In this document: positions 10,701 through 18,891 of the stretch, one piece after another
Layout: the number at the start of each line of letters is the position of its first letter
Numbering within the stretch: the first letter of the stretch is position 1
Source: Bacteroidales bacterium
Lineage (GTDB): Bacteria > Bacteroidota > Bacteroidia > Bacteroidales > Lentimicrobiaceae
Assembly (NCBI GenBank): GCA_016788045.1
Contig: JAEUTG010000036.1
Coordinates: 27,525-91,524 of the forward strand
DNA length: 64,000 bases
Direction: 5' to 3'
Made by a program: the position numbers and the translations under genes
The notes under the pieces: generated by a model
What the model saw: the letters and a program-made list of their open reading frames with translations, nothing else
What the model was told of the DNA's origin: nothing
Database searches by the model: none

Positions 10701-10837
10701 TGCTCACGCTGACGAAATATACAGGACTGGATCCGGAATTGTTCGGATTGTATGGAAATCCGTTCTATTATGGTGTGGACATGGTGAACTATCCGCAACC
10801 ACGCATGTACTCGGTTGGTCTGAACATAACCCTCTGA
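7787..10837 (+). CDS. SusC-like TonB-dependent outer-membrane transporter
   Basis: This 1016-residue protein is the outer-membrane import channel of the locus. It has a signal peptide (residues 1-20, ending VLAQ), an N-terminal carboxypeptidase-regulatory-like domain (about 22-100), then a plug domain (about 115-230) with the SusC-type stretch VVVGYGTLRKSDVTGSV and GSRGANGVILV. A 22-strand beta-barrel fills the rest, ending in SVGLNITL with an aromatic/hydrophobic outer-membrane terminus. Its length is normal for the family. It is followed by SusD after 95 bp. By family knowledge SusC and SusD form a pedal-bin transporter; here the cargo is inferred to be manno-oligosaccharides from the surrounding mannanases. 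Confidence 0.96.
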   Translation: MRKLNLLLVIMLLTAMQVLAQRTITGTVTSKDDGKGIPGVTITVKGTTQGTITEPDGKYRLQVQKDAAVLVFSYIGMKKQEVSLTGSDVVNVVMENEAIDVEGVVVVGYGTLRKSDVTGSVAKINVEELKKVTSIDAAQALQGRVAGVNVISNSGNPGSGVKIRVRGIGTINNSDPLFVVDGFPMGDMSHIAPNDIESLEVLKDASATAIYGSRGANGVILVKTRSGSKGSRFEVQANVQTGISEVARKLELADATEFANARKAIGATDDIINYVLAQEEAGNYLKGTDWQKEIYRQGVNNRYNVSVLGNTEAYSYDHGFTYSTEKGTVKGTYLDKLMFHSNNNLTLTKKVKMGLNFNFVHYEKPGDRTDYYSGTITGALRSDPISAAWDDYTNFYGEVYYSQAATNPALSIYLAGKEKYKGNRAMGNVYLQIDDLFTNGLSFRSQLGTQLDFDDQKTYSPKYFITPTQKNDQSSLYQKRPYGFNWVNTNYFTYNKSVSKLNINATLGTELQASQWSDIWATGYDVPEDADLQYLGAHKDAVKFSLGGGASETRLSSTFLRGNFSWDNKYVVTGTIRADGSSKFTPEKRWGYFPSVAASWNMHYESFMAGLSDILPSLKLRAGWGIVGNQGSAGNFDYVSSVNGGYVYALNGLPVEGAVQLQLANRELTWEGAEQINVGVDFGLLSNQLTGTIDYFVRNTNDMILQRPIPLYAGKKKPAVNAGTMQNRGIEIALNYAELKKDFKYDVGFNLTFIKNEVTSLAGGDPIRGGSAGRMGSSTMTEVGREIAYFYGYETDGIFQTQEQLDAHSIDGVAIQPNAGLGDVKFKDLNGDGKITELDMTYLGSASPKMTGGFNLNMSYKGFDMVLFITGTYGNEIVNSMYQTLYSSKMFETNISKDLAVNHWTPENPTSDVPRLDAADLNKNTENFSDRYVEDGSYLRLKNLQFGYSLPAKINSRIHVKTLRIFASFDNLLTLTKYTGLDPELFGLYGNPFYYGVDMVNYPQPRMYSVGLNITL

Positions 10838-10844
10838 GAAAAAA

Positions 10845-10900
10845 GACCGGACACGGGCCCGGGGATAAATCCGCAGGGGTTTATGTTTCTGAGGCCGGTC
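10845..10900 (+). promoter_or_regulatory. Hairpin in the SusC-SusD spacer
   Basis: The 95-bp spacer contains an outer inverted repeat GACCGG (10845-10850) / CCGGTC (10895-10900) that encloses a second hairpin, ATAAATCC (10865-10872) with GGGTTTAT (10877-10884, one G-U pair). No U-run follows, so it looks more like an mRNA processing or stability element than a terminator. The role is inferred. Confidence 0.45.
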
Positions 10901-10932
10901 AGATCAAGTATAAAACAATAAAACTGTAAACA

Positions 10933-12612
10933 ATGAAAAAAATAATCAACATAATCATCATCGCAGCCTTTACGGTATTTCTTGCCGGCTGCGATAAATT
11001 CCTTGATGTAGATCCTCAGGGAGCGGAAAACAGCGGTAACTTTTTCAACTCAAAGGAAAACGGGATCCGTGCGATTGTCGGATTGTACGACATGCTGCAG
11101 CTTGACGAAGGTGCCGGTCCCGATGGTCAGTGGATGGGCCACCACCACGATTTCTTTATGGGCGACATCCGCTCCGATGATGCTGAAAAAGGAAGCAACG
11201 ACGGAGACTACGGCGAAATGTGGGAGATGGTAGAATACACCATGACACCGCAGGTGGGCTTCTCAACCAATTTCTGGATTCATGGCTACTGGGGAGTATC
11301 CCGTGCCAATTATGCACTCGACAACCTTCCTTCAGTTACCTGGGATCCTGCAGTGCGTGATCGTCTGATCGGTGAAGCCTCCTTTATCAGGGCTTATTTC
11401 TACTGGTATCTGGTACGCCTTTATGGTGGTGTTCCTCTGTTCACCACCTCGGTAAGCCCGTCAGAATTCGGGAATGCCAAACGCGCCAGCCTCAATGAGT
11501 GCTATGCTTTGATTGCCAGCGACCTGAAAAAGGCAATCGAAATGCTTCCTGAAAAAAGTGCCATATCTGCGGCAGAAACCGGCAGGGTATCCAAAGGCGC
11601 AGCCAGGGCTTTACTGGCCAGGATTTATATGTACCAGATCGGTACCGACATTCAGAATACCGTTACCTGGCAGGAGGTATATGACCTTACCAATGCTGTA
11701 ATCTCTTCAGGAGAATACCGCCTGGTGTCCAACTATGCCAAGTTATGGGAAATTGAGAATGAAAACAGCGAAGAGTCAGTGTTTGAAATCCAGTTCGGCA
11801 TCGGCGCCAGTGATCAGGCTCCGGCATCTATCGGAACCAACTGTTATAACTTCCAGGGCAACCGCAAAGACGATTCAGGCTGGGGTTTTAACAACCCGAC
11901 ACCCGATCTTTTCGAGGCCTACAATGTTGAAGAAACCAACGACCCCCGCCAGTCATGCATATTCTATGGTGAGAAATACAACAACGGCATTCTGTACGGC
12001 GTAAAACGCAAATACGACCGGAATGAGCAGGGCTCAGACTGGCTGAACAGAAAAGCCGCCCTCCCCGAAAAACCTGCTCAGGCAAAAGCCTCTGACCGCA
12101 ACATCATTATAATCCGTTATGCCGATGTTTTACTGATGCATGCTGAAGCTGCTTACCATACCGGTAACATCGGTGAGGCTCAGGATAAACTGAACATGGT
12201 ACGTGAAAGGGCCCGCAACAGTACTTATTGTATGGGTTATGCCGAAGGTAAGATGGATTACAGCGCTGCTCCTGCTTCGGTGAACCTGCCCGATATCAAT
12301 GTATCCGGCGAGCAACTGCTGGAGGCAATCTGGCATGAACGTCGCCTTGAACTTGCCATGGAGGCACTGCGCTTTTACGATCTCGTGAGAACCGGCCGCT
12401 ACTTCGACGTTATGGATATTGAGAAAAACCAGAAAAGGGCTCCGGGCGGAACCTACGGTCTGGGCGACAAAGCGTACAAACAGTTCCCGGGACTTAAAAA
12501 CAACGGTATAGCAAAATCAATTCTTGGTCCTGACGGGCACAGGGTTCCGCTGATGCCGATTCCTCAGACAGAAGTGCAGGCCTGGGGTCTTGAGCAGAAT
12601 CCGGGTTATTGA
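10933..12612 (+). CDS. SusD-like surface lipoprotein (RagB/SusD family)
   Basis: This 559-residue glycan-binding partner of the preceding SusC is anchored to the outer surface. A lipobox FLAGC places the lipidated cysteine at residue 20, followed by DKFLDVDPQG, a typical SusD start. The TPR-like helical scaffold includes the family motif AEASFIRAYFYWYLVRLYGGVPLFT-like region (about residues 145-170), and the C-terminal part has EAIWHERRLELAMEALRFYDLVR, split here as EAIWHERRLELA and RFYDLVRTGRY, which is diagnostic for the family. Length is normal. It sits between SusC and the TIG-domain lipoprotein, the usual SusC-SusD-SGBP order. Ligand is inferred to be mannan oligosaccharide. Confidence 0.95.
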   Translation: MKKIINIIIIAAFTVFLAGCDKFLDVDPQGAENSGNFFNSKENGIRAIVGLYDMLQLDEGAGPDGQWMGHHHDFFMGDIRSDDAEKGSNDGDYGEMWEMVEYTMTPQVGFSTNFWIHGYWGVSRANYALDNLPSVTWDPAVRDRLIGEASFIRAYFYWYLVRLYGGVPLFTTSVSPSEFGNAKRASLNECYALIASDLKKAIEMLPEKSAISAAETGRVSKGAARALLARIYMYQIGTDIQNTVTWQEVYDLTNAVISSGEYRLVSNYAKLWEIENENSEESVFEIQFGIGASDQAPASIGTNCYNFQGNRKDDSGWGFNNPTPDLFEAYNVEETNDPRQSCIFYGEKYNNGILYGVKRKYDRNEQGSDWLNRKAALPEKPAQAKASDRNIIIIRYADVLLMHAEAAYHTGNIGEAQDKLNMVRERARNSTYCMGYAEGKMDYSAAPASVNLPDINVSGEQLLEAIWHERRLELAMEALRFYDLVRTGRYFDVMDIEKNQKRAPGGTYGLGDKAYKQFPGLKNNGIAKSILGPDGHRVPLMPIPQTEVQAWGLEQNPGY

Positions 12613-12673
12613 TACTCCAGTAGCAGCATTGCTCAACGATTATTAGAAAACAAAAACAAAAACATAACTGATC

Positions 12674-14359
12674 ATGAAAAACATCGTGTCAAAACTAATC
12701 CTGATTTCAACCATTATCATGGTTGTATCCGGATGCAAGAAAGAAGAGCCTTTCTCCAAGGACTATGACATCAATCTGCCTGCTGCCATCGTGACTTCTA
12801 TTTCTGACGATAAACCCTTTGTGGGCGATACCATCACGCTCAGCGGCGAAAACCTGCTGACTGCCCAGACAGTTTCGATCGGCGCATACAACTTTACCAT
12901 TGTGGATAAGAAAGACAATTCACTTACCCTGATTGTCCCCAGGGTGATTGATGCAGGATTTATCACTGTTGTAAACGCCTACAAAAGGTCATTTACCACT
13001 GAAGTCAGCCTGCAGCCGCAGTTTTATCCGGCAGTAATCACTACATGGCCTTCTGAAATCCAGAGAGGTAAGGCTTTTATACTCAAAGGAGAGAACATCG
13101 ACCTGATCAAAGAAGTTAAGGTGAATGGAAAACTATCATCCATTGTCGGATCAGCCACCCCTACCCAGGCCAGTTTTGCCACAGCAGGCATTGAACTGGG
13201 AGAAACAGCCGTGATTGATGTTACCCCGAAAGCCGGTGAGAAACAAACCTCACCCCTGCTGACCGTAATTGCACCGATCGACACCTATACACCGCAGCAA
13301 TCGCTGATGCTCTGGGATTTTGAAACTCCTCCGGCAACCACCGAAGGCTGGGGCGGAAGTCCGTTTACAGCTACCAACGGACCTGGATTCTTCGGAAAAG
13401 AATACAAGGTATACTCCGCAGCCGGTAACGGATGGAACGGATGCTACATCAGGCTTACCAACGACAATGGCGGAAACGGCTTCGACCTGTCGGCCTACAA
13501 CAAACCTCACATTACTTTCCTTGTGAACACCTATGGAAAGAAAGGTTATGTAAATCCCGCGATCACAATTGGTGGTACCGAGTCTGACAAACACTTCACC
13601 GGTCAGGGTGGACAATACAGCGATAACTATATGATTATGACCGAAGGCTGGGAATGGAGATCCTACGATCTGGAAGCCATGGGCTGGGCCGATATCATCG
13701 GCAAACTCGATAAAATTGACATGTGGTTCAGGGGCGGTAACGTCGGTGAAGGGGATGAATTCGAGATTGCGCTCGACCAGGTAATGATTACCGACGGGCC
13801 ATTAACCCCCACCCTCATCTGGGATGCCGAAGAACCTGCCGGCGGTGACCTGCCGATTACGTTCAACGGTGGTACCGGACTTACCGGATACAGCCAGGGA
13901 CCCAAGTATGCTTCTTACCTTTACACAGTAGGCAGCGACACCTGGGCATGGCTCGGAAACATCATGGCCGTAGGCAATCTGACCCTCGATCCAATGGCTT
14001 ATTCCAATGGAATTTACATCAACTTCCTCGTAAATACAGGAGATTCTGAAGGTTATGCCGGCATTCAGGTAGAACAGAACGGGAACAAAGCAGCCAACCA
14101 GAAGCTTGACCCTGCTTACGGAGATAATTATAAGTTTAAACCTACCAACGGCGCCTGGGAATGGAGATCCATGAAGTTTGATATCGCCAGCTGGGATAAC
14201 TGGGGCGGAACCATCGGCGATATTAATCTTGCCGAACCGTTCAACCTGAGCGTGTATGCCCGTGGTGGCAACATAGCCAGCGGTGTTAACGCACAGCTGC
14301 ATATGGATTACTTCTGTTTCACCACAGTTCCGCTTGATCCGAACCTCAAGCCGGAATAA
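12674..14359 (+). CDS. Surface glycan-binding lipoprotein with IPT/TIG domains
   Basis: This 561-residue protein has a lipobox VVSGC with the cysteine at residue 21, followed by charged residues (KKEEP), as in surface-exposed lipoproteins. Two IPT/TIG immunoglobulin-like domains follow (about 35-115 and 118-200; VGDTITLSGENL and RGKAFILKGENI mark their starts). Two related beta-sandwich segments follow, carrying the parallel motifs EGWEWRSYDL (about 325) and GAWEWRSMKF (about 495), which suggests an internal duplication. Position directly after SusD matches the surface glycan-binding protein (SGBP, SusE/F-position) of polysaccharide loci. No hydrolase motif is visible. It probably holds mannan chains at the surface for the T9SS-exported mannanases. 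Confidence 0.85.
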   Translation: MKNIVSKLILISTIIMVVSGCKKEEPFSKDYDINLPAAIVTSISDDKPFVGDTITLSGENLLTAQTVSIGAYNFTIVDKKDNSLTLIVPRVIDAGFITVVNAYKRSFTTEVSLQPQFYPAVITTWPSEIQRGKAFILKGENIDLIKEVKVNGKLSSIVGSATPTQASFATAGIELGETAVIDVTPKAGEKQTSPLLTVIAPIDTYTPQQSLMLWDFETPPATTEGWGGSPFTATNGPGFFGKEYKVYSAAGNGWNGCYIRLTNDNGGNGFDLSAYNKPHITFLVNTYGKKGYVNPAITIGGTESDKHFTGQGGQYSDNYMIMTEGWEWRSYDLEAMGWADIIGKLDKIDMWFRGGNVGEGDEFEIALDQVMITDGPLTPTLIWDAEEPAGGDLPITFNGGTGLTGYSQGPKYASYLYTVGSDTWAWLGNIMAVGNLTLDPMAYSNGIYINFLVNTGDSEGYAGIQVEQNGNKAANQKLDPAYGDNYKFKPTNGAWEWRSMKFDIASWDNWGGTIGDINLAEPFNLSVYARGGNIASGVNAQLHMDYFCFTTVPLDPNLKPE

Positions 14360-14521
14360 AACTGAAACCATCAGAATCGTCCGTAAAAATCAGTAAATTA
14401 CAATCTGACAAACCATTGCCGGTATGAACCCCTCTGACAAAATGTATTTAATTCAGATTCAGTCTGTTGAAAATTCAATAGTCAGAGGCAACCTGCAGGG
14501 TGTACGGTCATTATAAAACCT

Positions 14522-14557
14522 GAAAGGGAGGCCTCCGTGCTTCCCTTTCTTTTATTC
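14522..14557 (+). terminator. Intrinsic terminator/attenuator before the enzyme operon
   Basis: GAAAGGGA (14522-14529) pairs perfectly with TCCCTTTC (14542-14549), and TTTTATTC follows at once. The hairpin lies 163 bp after the SGBP stop and ends about 10 bp before the GH26 start. It therefore separates the SusCD-SGBP transcript from the enzyme genes, which must depend on readthrough or on a promoter in 14360-14521. Confidence 0.75.
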
Positions 14558-14567
14558 TCTGCCAGTT

Positions 14568-16643
14568 ATGAAACTCCGCAACCTTATACTCTTCCTGTTT
14601 TTCTCCGTTATACTGACGGGAGGCTCCGGTGCCTATTCCAATGTCATTGTGGTTGACGATTTTAACAACAACGTCGTAGGCCCTGAATGGCAGATCGAAG
14701 GGACCACCTTTGCCCTGTCAGCGCAGGATGAAGCACTCAGGGTTCTGTATGTAAGGAACGCTTCAAGCTGGGAATGGGATCAGTTTCATTATTCCTTTGC
14801 CAGTCAGCCGGTTTTGCGTCAGTACCAGATTGTAGTCAGGCTGAAATCAACCATTGCCACCGAATTGGCTGTGAAACCTGTGAATGCCGACGGAAGCAGT
14901 GACTGGCTGACAGCAGACATTCCGCAATCGGCAGATTATCTGGACTTTACCTTCTCTGTACAATCAGCGAACGAGAAAAACCTTCAGGTAATTTATTTCT
15001 ATTTTGATGCGGGTACAACCGCTCCCCGGAACGGTGAGATCTTCATTGACCAGATTACCATTCACACCACCTATACCGGATTGCTTTCCCTGGCTGTTGA
15101 GAATGCCGGGATTTTGCTTGACCATGCGGTTGATGGAAATGCGGAAGGCAACTTCCCTGCTGCGGCCATCGATGCGTTCAGCGCTGCCCGATCAGCCGCT
15201 CAACTGACACTGGCGAACCAGCAATCCACTCAGGAAGAGATTGACCAGGCCCTGTTTCTGCTCAACGAAGCCAATGGGACCCTTGAATCTGCAAGAGTCC
15301 TCTCTCCGTTGCTGAACGGGTTGACCCTGGCCTGCACCCATGCCTCTTTTGAAACTCGCAACATGTATTATAACCTGAGGCAGATTGCCCGCTACAATAC
15401 CCTTTTCGGGATGCAGGATGCCACGGGCTACGGGGTTGGCTGGTCGGGAAACAACTACCGCTCCGATGTGGAAGATGTGTGCGGGGCCTTGCCTGCGGTT
15501 TGTTCCTGGTCGGTAAAAGACGTGGCGAAAGGAACCGGGTTTGATGATCTGAGGGAAAGGATATTGTACATTTATAACAAAGGCGGTATCAATACCCTTG
15601 AATGGCACATCGACAATCCGTATGGAGGCGATTTTTACTGGGAAAACAATCCCTATCCCGATTCAAATGTTGTCAGATCCATTCTCCCGGGCGGAGTTAA
15701 CCACCTGAATTACCGGAATCAGCTCGACAACATTGCGTTGTTTATGCGCAACCTCAAAGGTAGCAGAGGGGAGTCGGTGCCGGTGATCTTCAGGCCCTGG
15801 CACGAGCACAACGGCGACTGGTTCTGGTGGGGGAACGCCCATTGTTCCATCGACGAATACAAAACGTTGTGGGCATTTACCGTTAATTACCTCGTTCAGG
15901 ATAAAAACGTTAACAACCTGCTATTTGCCTATTCTCCTGACCGGTTCTATACCAAAGTCAGTTACCTGCAAAAGTATCCCGGTGACAATTACATCGACAT
16001 TTTTGGTCACGACAACTACGGTGATGTATCCTCGCCATCAGGCATTACCTCCCTCCTTTCGCACCTGCGAAATCTGGTTGAGATGGCCGAAGAAAGAGGA
16101 AAGATCCCTGCTTTAACCGAAACGGGACTCGAAGGAATTACAAACCAGACATGGTTCACACAGTTTATGCTGAACCCACTAAAGCAGGATGCTGTAGCAA
16201 AACGTATTGCATACCAGGCAGTATGGAGAAACGCCAATTCGTCGCACCATTATGCACCCTATCCCGGACATGCCGTTGTGCCCGACTTCATGGTCTTTTA
16301 CAATGATCCCTTCACCACCTTCATTACCGATCTGCCGGATATCTATCACCAGGCACTTACCATCTCTTCCCCGTTATCCGTGAACGGGCCTGAGAATGCC
16401 CGGGAATCACGGATTACCCTGGCTTCTAACCCTGTAAATGATCAGTTGAATGTGATCAATCACGGCCCCAGGGCTCAGTATCAGATTCTGAGCATTCAGG
16501 GGAAGCTGATGTTGAGCGGAATGCTGAATGCGGAATCAGAGTCCTTCATCAGTGTACTCAATTGTCCCCGGGGAACATACCTGCTGAAAACCACTTCCGG
16601 TAAAGGCCCCGGGTCATTCATCAAATTTGTGATTCAGCACTGA
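14568..16643 (+). CDS. GH26 endo-beta-mannanase with N-terminal CBM-like domain and T9SS signal
   Basis: This 691-residue enzyme should cut beta-1,4-mannan internally. A signal peptide (about 1-25) is followed by a beta-sandwich of carbohydrate-binding type (about 27-170), a short helical segment rich in alanine (about 172-240) and the GH26 barrel (about 250-600). The acid/base is E413 in RPWHEHNGDWFWWG and the nucleophile is E518 in LTETGLEG; GWSGNNYRSDV near residue 293 fits substrate binding. A type A T9SS sorting domain fills about 610-691 (SNPVNDQLNV, then GTYLLKT), so the enzyme is predicted to be exported to the cell surface or medium. It opens the enzyme operon directly after the hairpin at 14522. 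Confidence 0.92.
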   Translation: MKLRNLILFLFFSVILTGGSGAYSNVIVVDDFNNNVVGPEWQIEGTTFALSAQDEALRVLYVRNASSWEWDQFHYSFASQPVLRQYQIVVRLKSTIATELAVKPVNADGSSDWLTADIPQSADYLDFTFSVQSANEKNLQVIYFYFDAGTTAPRNGEIFIDQITIHTTYTGLLSLAVENAGILLDHAVDGNAEGNFPAAAIDAFSAARSAAQLTLANQQSTQEEIDQALFLLNEANGTLESARVLSPLLNGLTLACTHASFETRNMYYNLRQIARYNTLFGMQDATGYGVGWSGNNYRSDVEDVCGALPAVCSWSVKDVAKGTGFDDLRERILYIYNKGGINTLEWHIDNPYGGDFYWENNPYPDSNVVRSILPGGVNHLNYRNQLDNIALFMRNLKGSRGESVPVIFRPWHEHNGDWFWWGNAHCSIDEYKTLWAFTVNYLVQDKNVNNLLFAYSPDRFYTKVSYLQKYPGDNYIDIFGHDNYGDVSSPSGITSLLSHLRNLVEMAEERGKIPALTETGLEGITNQTWFTQFMLNPLKQDAVAKRIAYQAVWRNANSSHHYAPYPGHAVVPDFMVFYNDPFTTFITDLPDIYHQALTISSPLSVNGPENARESRITLASNPVNDQLNVINHGPRAQYQILSIQGKLMLSGMLNAESESFISVLNCPRGTYLLKTTSGKGPGSFIKFVIQH

Positions 16644-16737
16644 CAACCGCGGCTTTTGCCCTTTTTCACTCAACCATTTCAATACGCATCCTCCAAGGCG
16701 ATGGCGACAGCCATGCCCCGATTAAACCACAAAAACC

Positions 16738-18252
16738 ATGAAACTACCGAACATCAGTATCATCCTCAGCATAGCCCTGCTGTTGCAATTGCCGGGCATC
16801 GTTTCCAAATCAGCCGCACAAAACCCGGGTACCGGATTCAGGCATTTTATTACGCGCAAGGGCGACAAACTGATGGATGGGGATCAGGAGTACCGCTTTT
16901 TCGGACTGGCAGCTCCCAACATTCAGCAGAACGAATCGCAGATCCGGGAAGACCGCAGCAACCGCTTCCCCGATGACTATGAAATCAGGGACATCTACAG
17001 CGGGATACAGCGTACCGGTGGGCTTGCGACACGCACCTTTTCGCTTTCGGTGTATCATCCCGACGACAAAAACATGCCGGTGTACCTTCCCTCGCGCCGC
17101 TCTTACAACGAAGAAGCTTTTCAATGCCTCGACAGGGTGATCGCCCTGGCACATGAATACAACATCCGGCTGGTCATACCTTTTATCGCCTCTCAGTCAT
17201 TCGGTGGAATCAGAGGTGTGGATGAATTTGCCGCGCTCAGCGGAAAGCCCGCCGGATCTTTCTGGACCGACGAGGAGGTGAAAGCCGATTTCAGGCACTT
17301 TCTCGATTACATCCTGAACAGGAAAAACACGGTGAACGGACTGAAATACAAGGATGATCCGGCCATTCTGTGCTGGCAGCTGGGCAATGAATTCGGCAGT
17401 TATGCCGGAGACCGCGGGCTGAGCTATGATGTCTGGAATCCCATCATCCTTGGCTGGAGTCTCGAAATGGCATCGTACATCAAATCCGTTGATAAAAATC
17501 ACCTGCTGATGGAAGCCGGCGGTGCTGAGCGGAAAGCGTTTCTGGCAGATCCCAACATCGATATTATCAGCGATCATCTTTACGAATACTGGAACCGCAT
17601 GGGAGGGCGTCCGTGGCAGCTTGCCCCGATTGCCCGTGAATCGATGAAGGAATGCCGGGGCATCAAACCCCTGATGGTGGATGAATTCGGGCTTGGATCA
17701 ACCGAAAATCTGAAGGAACTGATGAAAACCATCCGCGAAGAAGGAATCAGCGGTGGCCTGATCTGGAGCATCCGGAGTCACCGCCGCGATGGAGGCTGGT
17801 ATTATCACAACGAAGGGGGCACCCCGGTCAACTCTTTCCACGTGCCGGGCTTTTCGGTTGGTTATGTTTACGACGAAACCCGCCTGCTCGATCTGTTACG
17901 CAGGGAGTCATTCCTGATCCGGGGCCTCAGTCCTGATGAGGTACAAAAGCCATCGCCGGCTCCTGTACTTTTCCTGCAGGGTGATGGATTTACCTGGAAG
18001 GGATCGGCCGGGGCTGAATACTATACCATTGAAAGAGCAGAAAACCCGGCGGGACCATGGAAAGTAGCCGCAACCGGGCTCGAAGATTCGGTGCTTGCCG
18101 ATGTGGTAAAATACGAACATTCCCCCGCCGCTGCAGAACCGCAGATACTCTGGCACGACGAAAACAGGCAGGAAGGCCAAACCTGGTATTACCGCATCAA
18201 AGCAGTGAATCAGGCAGGCGAAACCGACTATTCACCCGTATGCTCAAAATAA
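16738..18252 (+). CDS. GH5-family mannanase (GH5_7-like), exported
   Basis: This 504-residue clan-A glycoside hydrolase has a signal peptide (about 1-28, ending KSAAQ). The (beta/alpha)8 barrel spans about 30-400: the acid/base is E218 in CWQLGNEFG and the nucleophile is E316 in MVDEFGLGS. The sequence around GLATRTFSLS and LWQLGNE-type motifs resembles mannan endo-1,4-beta-mannosidases of GH5 subfamily 7. A C-terminal fibronectin-III-like module (about 410-500; YTIERAENPAGPW, WYYRIKAVNQAGE) follows. There is no lipobox and no T9SS domain, so a periplasmic location is likely. The stop is 4 bp before the next start, so translation is probably coupled. Mannan specificity is partly inferred from the locus. 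Confidence 0.82.
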   Translation: MKLPNISIILSIALLLQLPGIVSKSAAQNPGTGFRHFITRKGDKLMDGDQEYRFFGLAAPNIQQNESQIREDRSNRFPDDYEIRDIYSGIQRTGGLATRTFSLSVYHPDDKNMPVYLPSRRSYNEEAFQCLDRVIALAHEYNIRLVIPFIASQSFGGIRGVDEFAALSGKPAGSFWTDEEVKADFRHFLDYILNRKNTVNGLKYKDDPAILCWQLGNEFGSYAGDRGLSYDVWNPIILGWSLEMASYIKSVDKNHLLMEAGGAERKAFLADPNIDIISDHLYEYWNRMGGRPWQLAPIARESMKECRGIKPLMVDEFGLGSTENLKELMKTIREEGISGGLIWSIRSHRRDGGWYYHNEGGTPVNSFHVPGFSVGYVYDETRLLDLLRRESFLIRGLSPDEVQKPSPAPVLFLQGDGFTWKGSAGAEYYTIERAENPAGPWKVAATGLEDSVLADVVKYEHSPAAAEPQILWHDENRQEGQTWYYRIKAVNQAGETDYSPVCSK

Positions 18253-18256
18253 TACC

Positions 18257-18880
18257 ATGGAAAAAGATTGGCTAATCCGCGGGAATATCCCGGTAAGAAA
18301 CAAAGAAACCAGCATTCACCTGCTGGATTTAAGCTTGCATTACAACCATTCAACCGACGATGACATCCATCACAAGCCCGGAAACAACCTCTCTATGCTG
18401 GGAAAAGGAGTCCGCAAGATCGGCGGGTGCCTGTTCGATATCCGGGGAATCGTACAGCTTTCGGGCAGAAATTCGCTTCAGATTACCACAATTGACTACC
18501 CTGATTCCGCCGGCCCGGTGAAGGCAGGTTTCATGCTGAAGAACCTTCATTTTCTTCATGCCTCAGCATGGAATATCGATGATGAAACCGTGGAAATCGG
18601 CGAATACCTCATCCGCTATGACGATGAAAGTGTCGAAAGAATCCCGCTGGTATACAGGGAAAACATCCTTGACTGGTGGGGAAAACCGGGCGAGGAACAC
18701 CAGAAGGCAGCCTGGAGAGGCATAAACGAAAGAACCCTTTCTGTAAGTCACCACCTCAGGCTGTTTCATTTGTGCTGGGAAAATCCCAGACCGGCAAGTA
18801 TAGTCCGGGAAATTGAGTTAAAATCATTCAACACCGGGCCAGGCATTATGCTGGTGGCCATCACTGCCGATCCGGCTTAA
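18257..18880 (+). CDS. Stand-alone uncharacterized beta-sandwich-like protein, cytosolic
   Basis: This 207-residue protein has no signal peptide or membrane segment. Its core motifs, CLFDIRGIVQLSG, LHFLHASAWN, RYDDESVERIPLVY, DWWGKPG and LFHLCWENPRPA, match a domain I recall from the C-termini of larger planctomycete, verrucomicrobial and Bacteroidota proteins, where its function is not known to me. The pattern suggests an all-beta, jelly-roll type fold. Here it is a separate gene, starting 4 bp after the GH5 stop and ending 11 bp before the aldo/keto reductase, so it is clearly part of the mannan enzyme operon. A cytosolic sugar-binding or accessory role is a guess. No catalytic motif is evident. 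Confidence 0.6.
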   Translation: MEKDWLIRGNIPVRNKETSIHLLDLSLHYNHSTDDDIHHKPGNNLSMLGKGVRKIGGCLFDIRGIVQLSGRNSLQITTIDYPDSAGPVKAGFMLKNLHFLHASAWNIDDETVEIGEYLIRYDDESVERIPLVYRENILDWWGKPGEEHQKAAWRGINERTLSVSHHLRLFHLCWENPRPASIVREIELKSFNTGPGIMLVAITADPA

Positions 18881-18891
18881 ACCATTCACCG

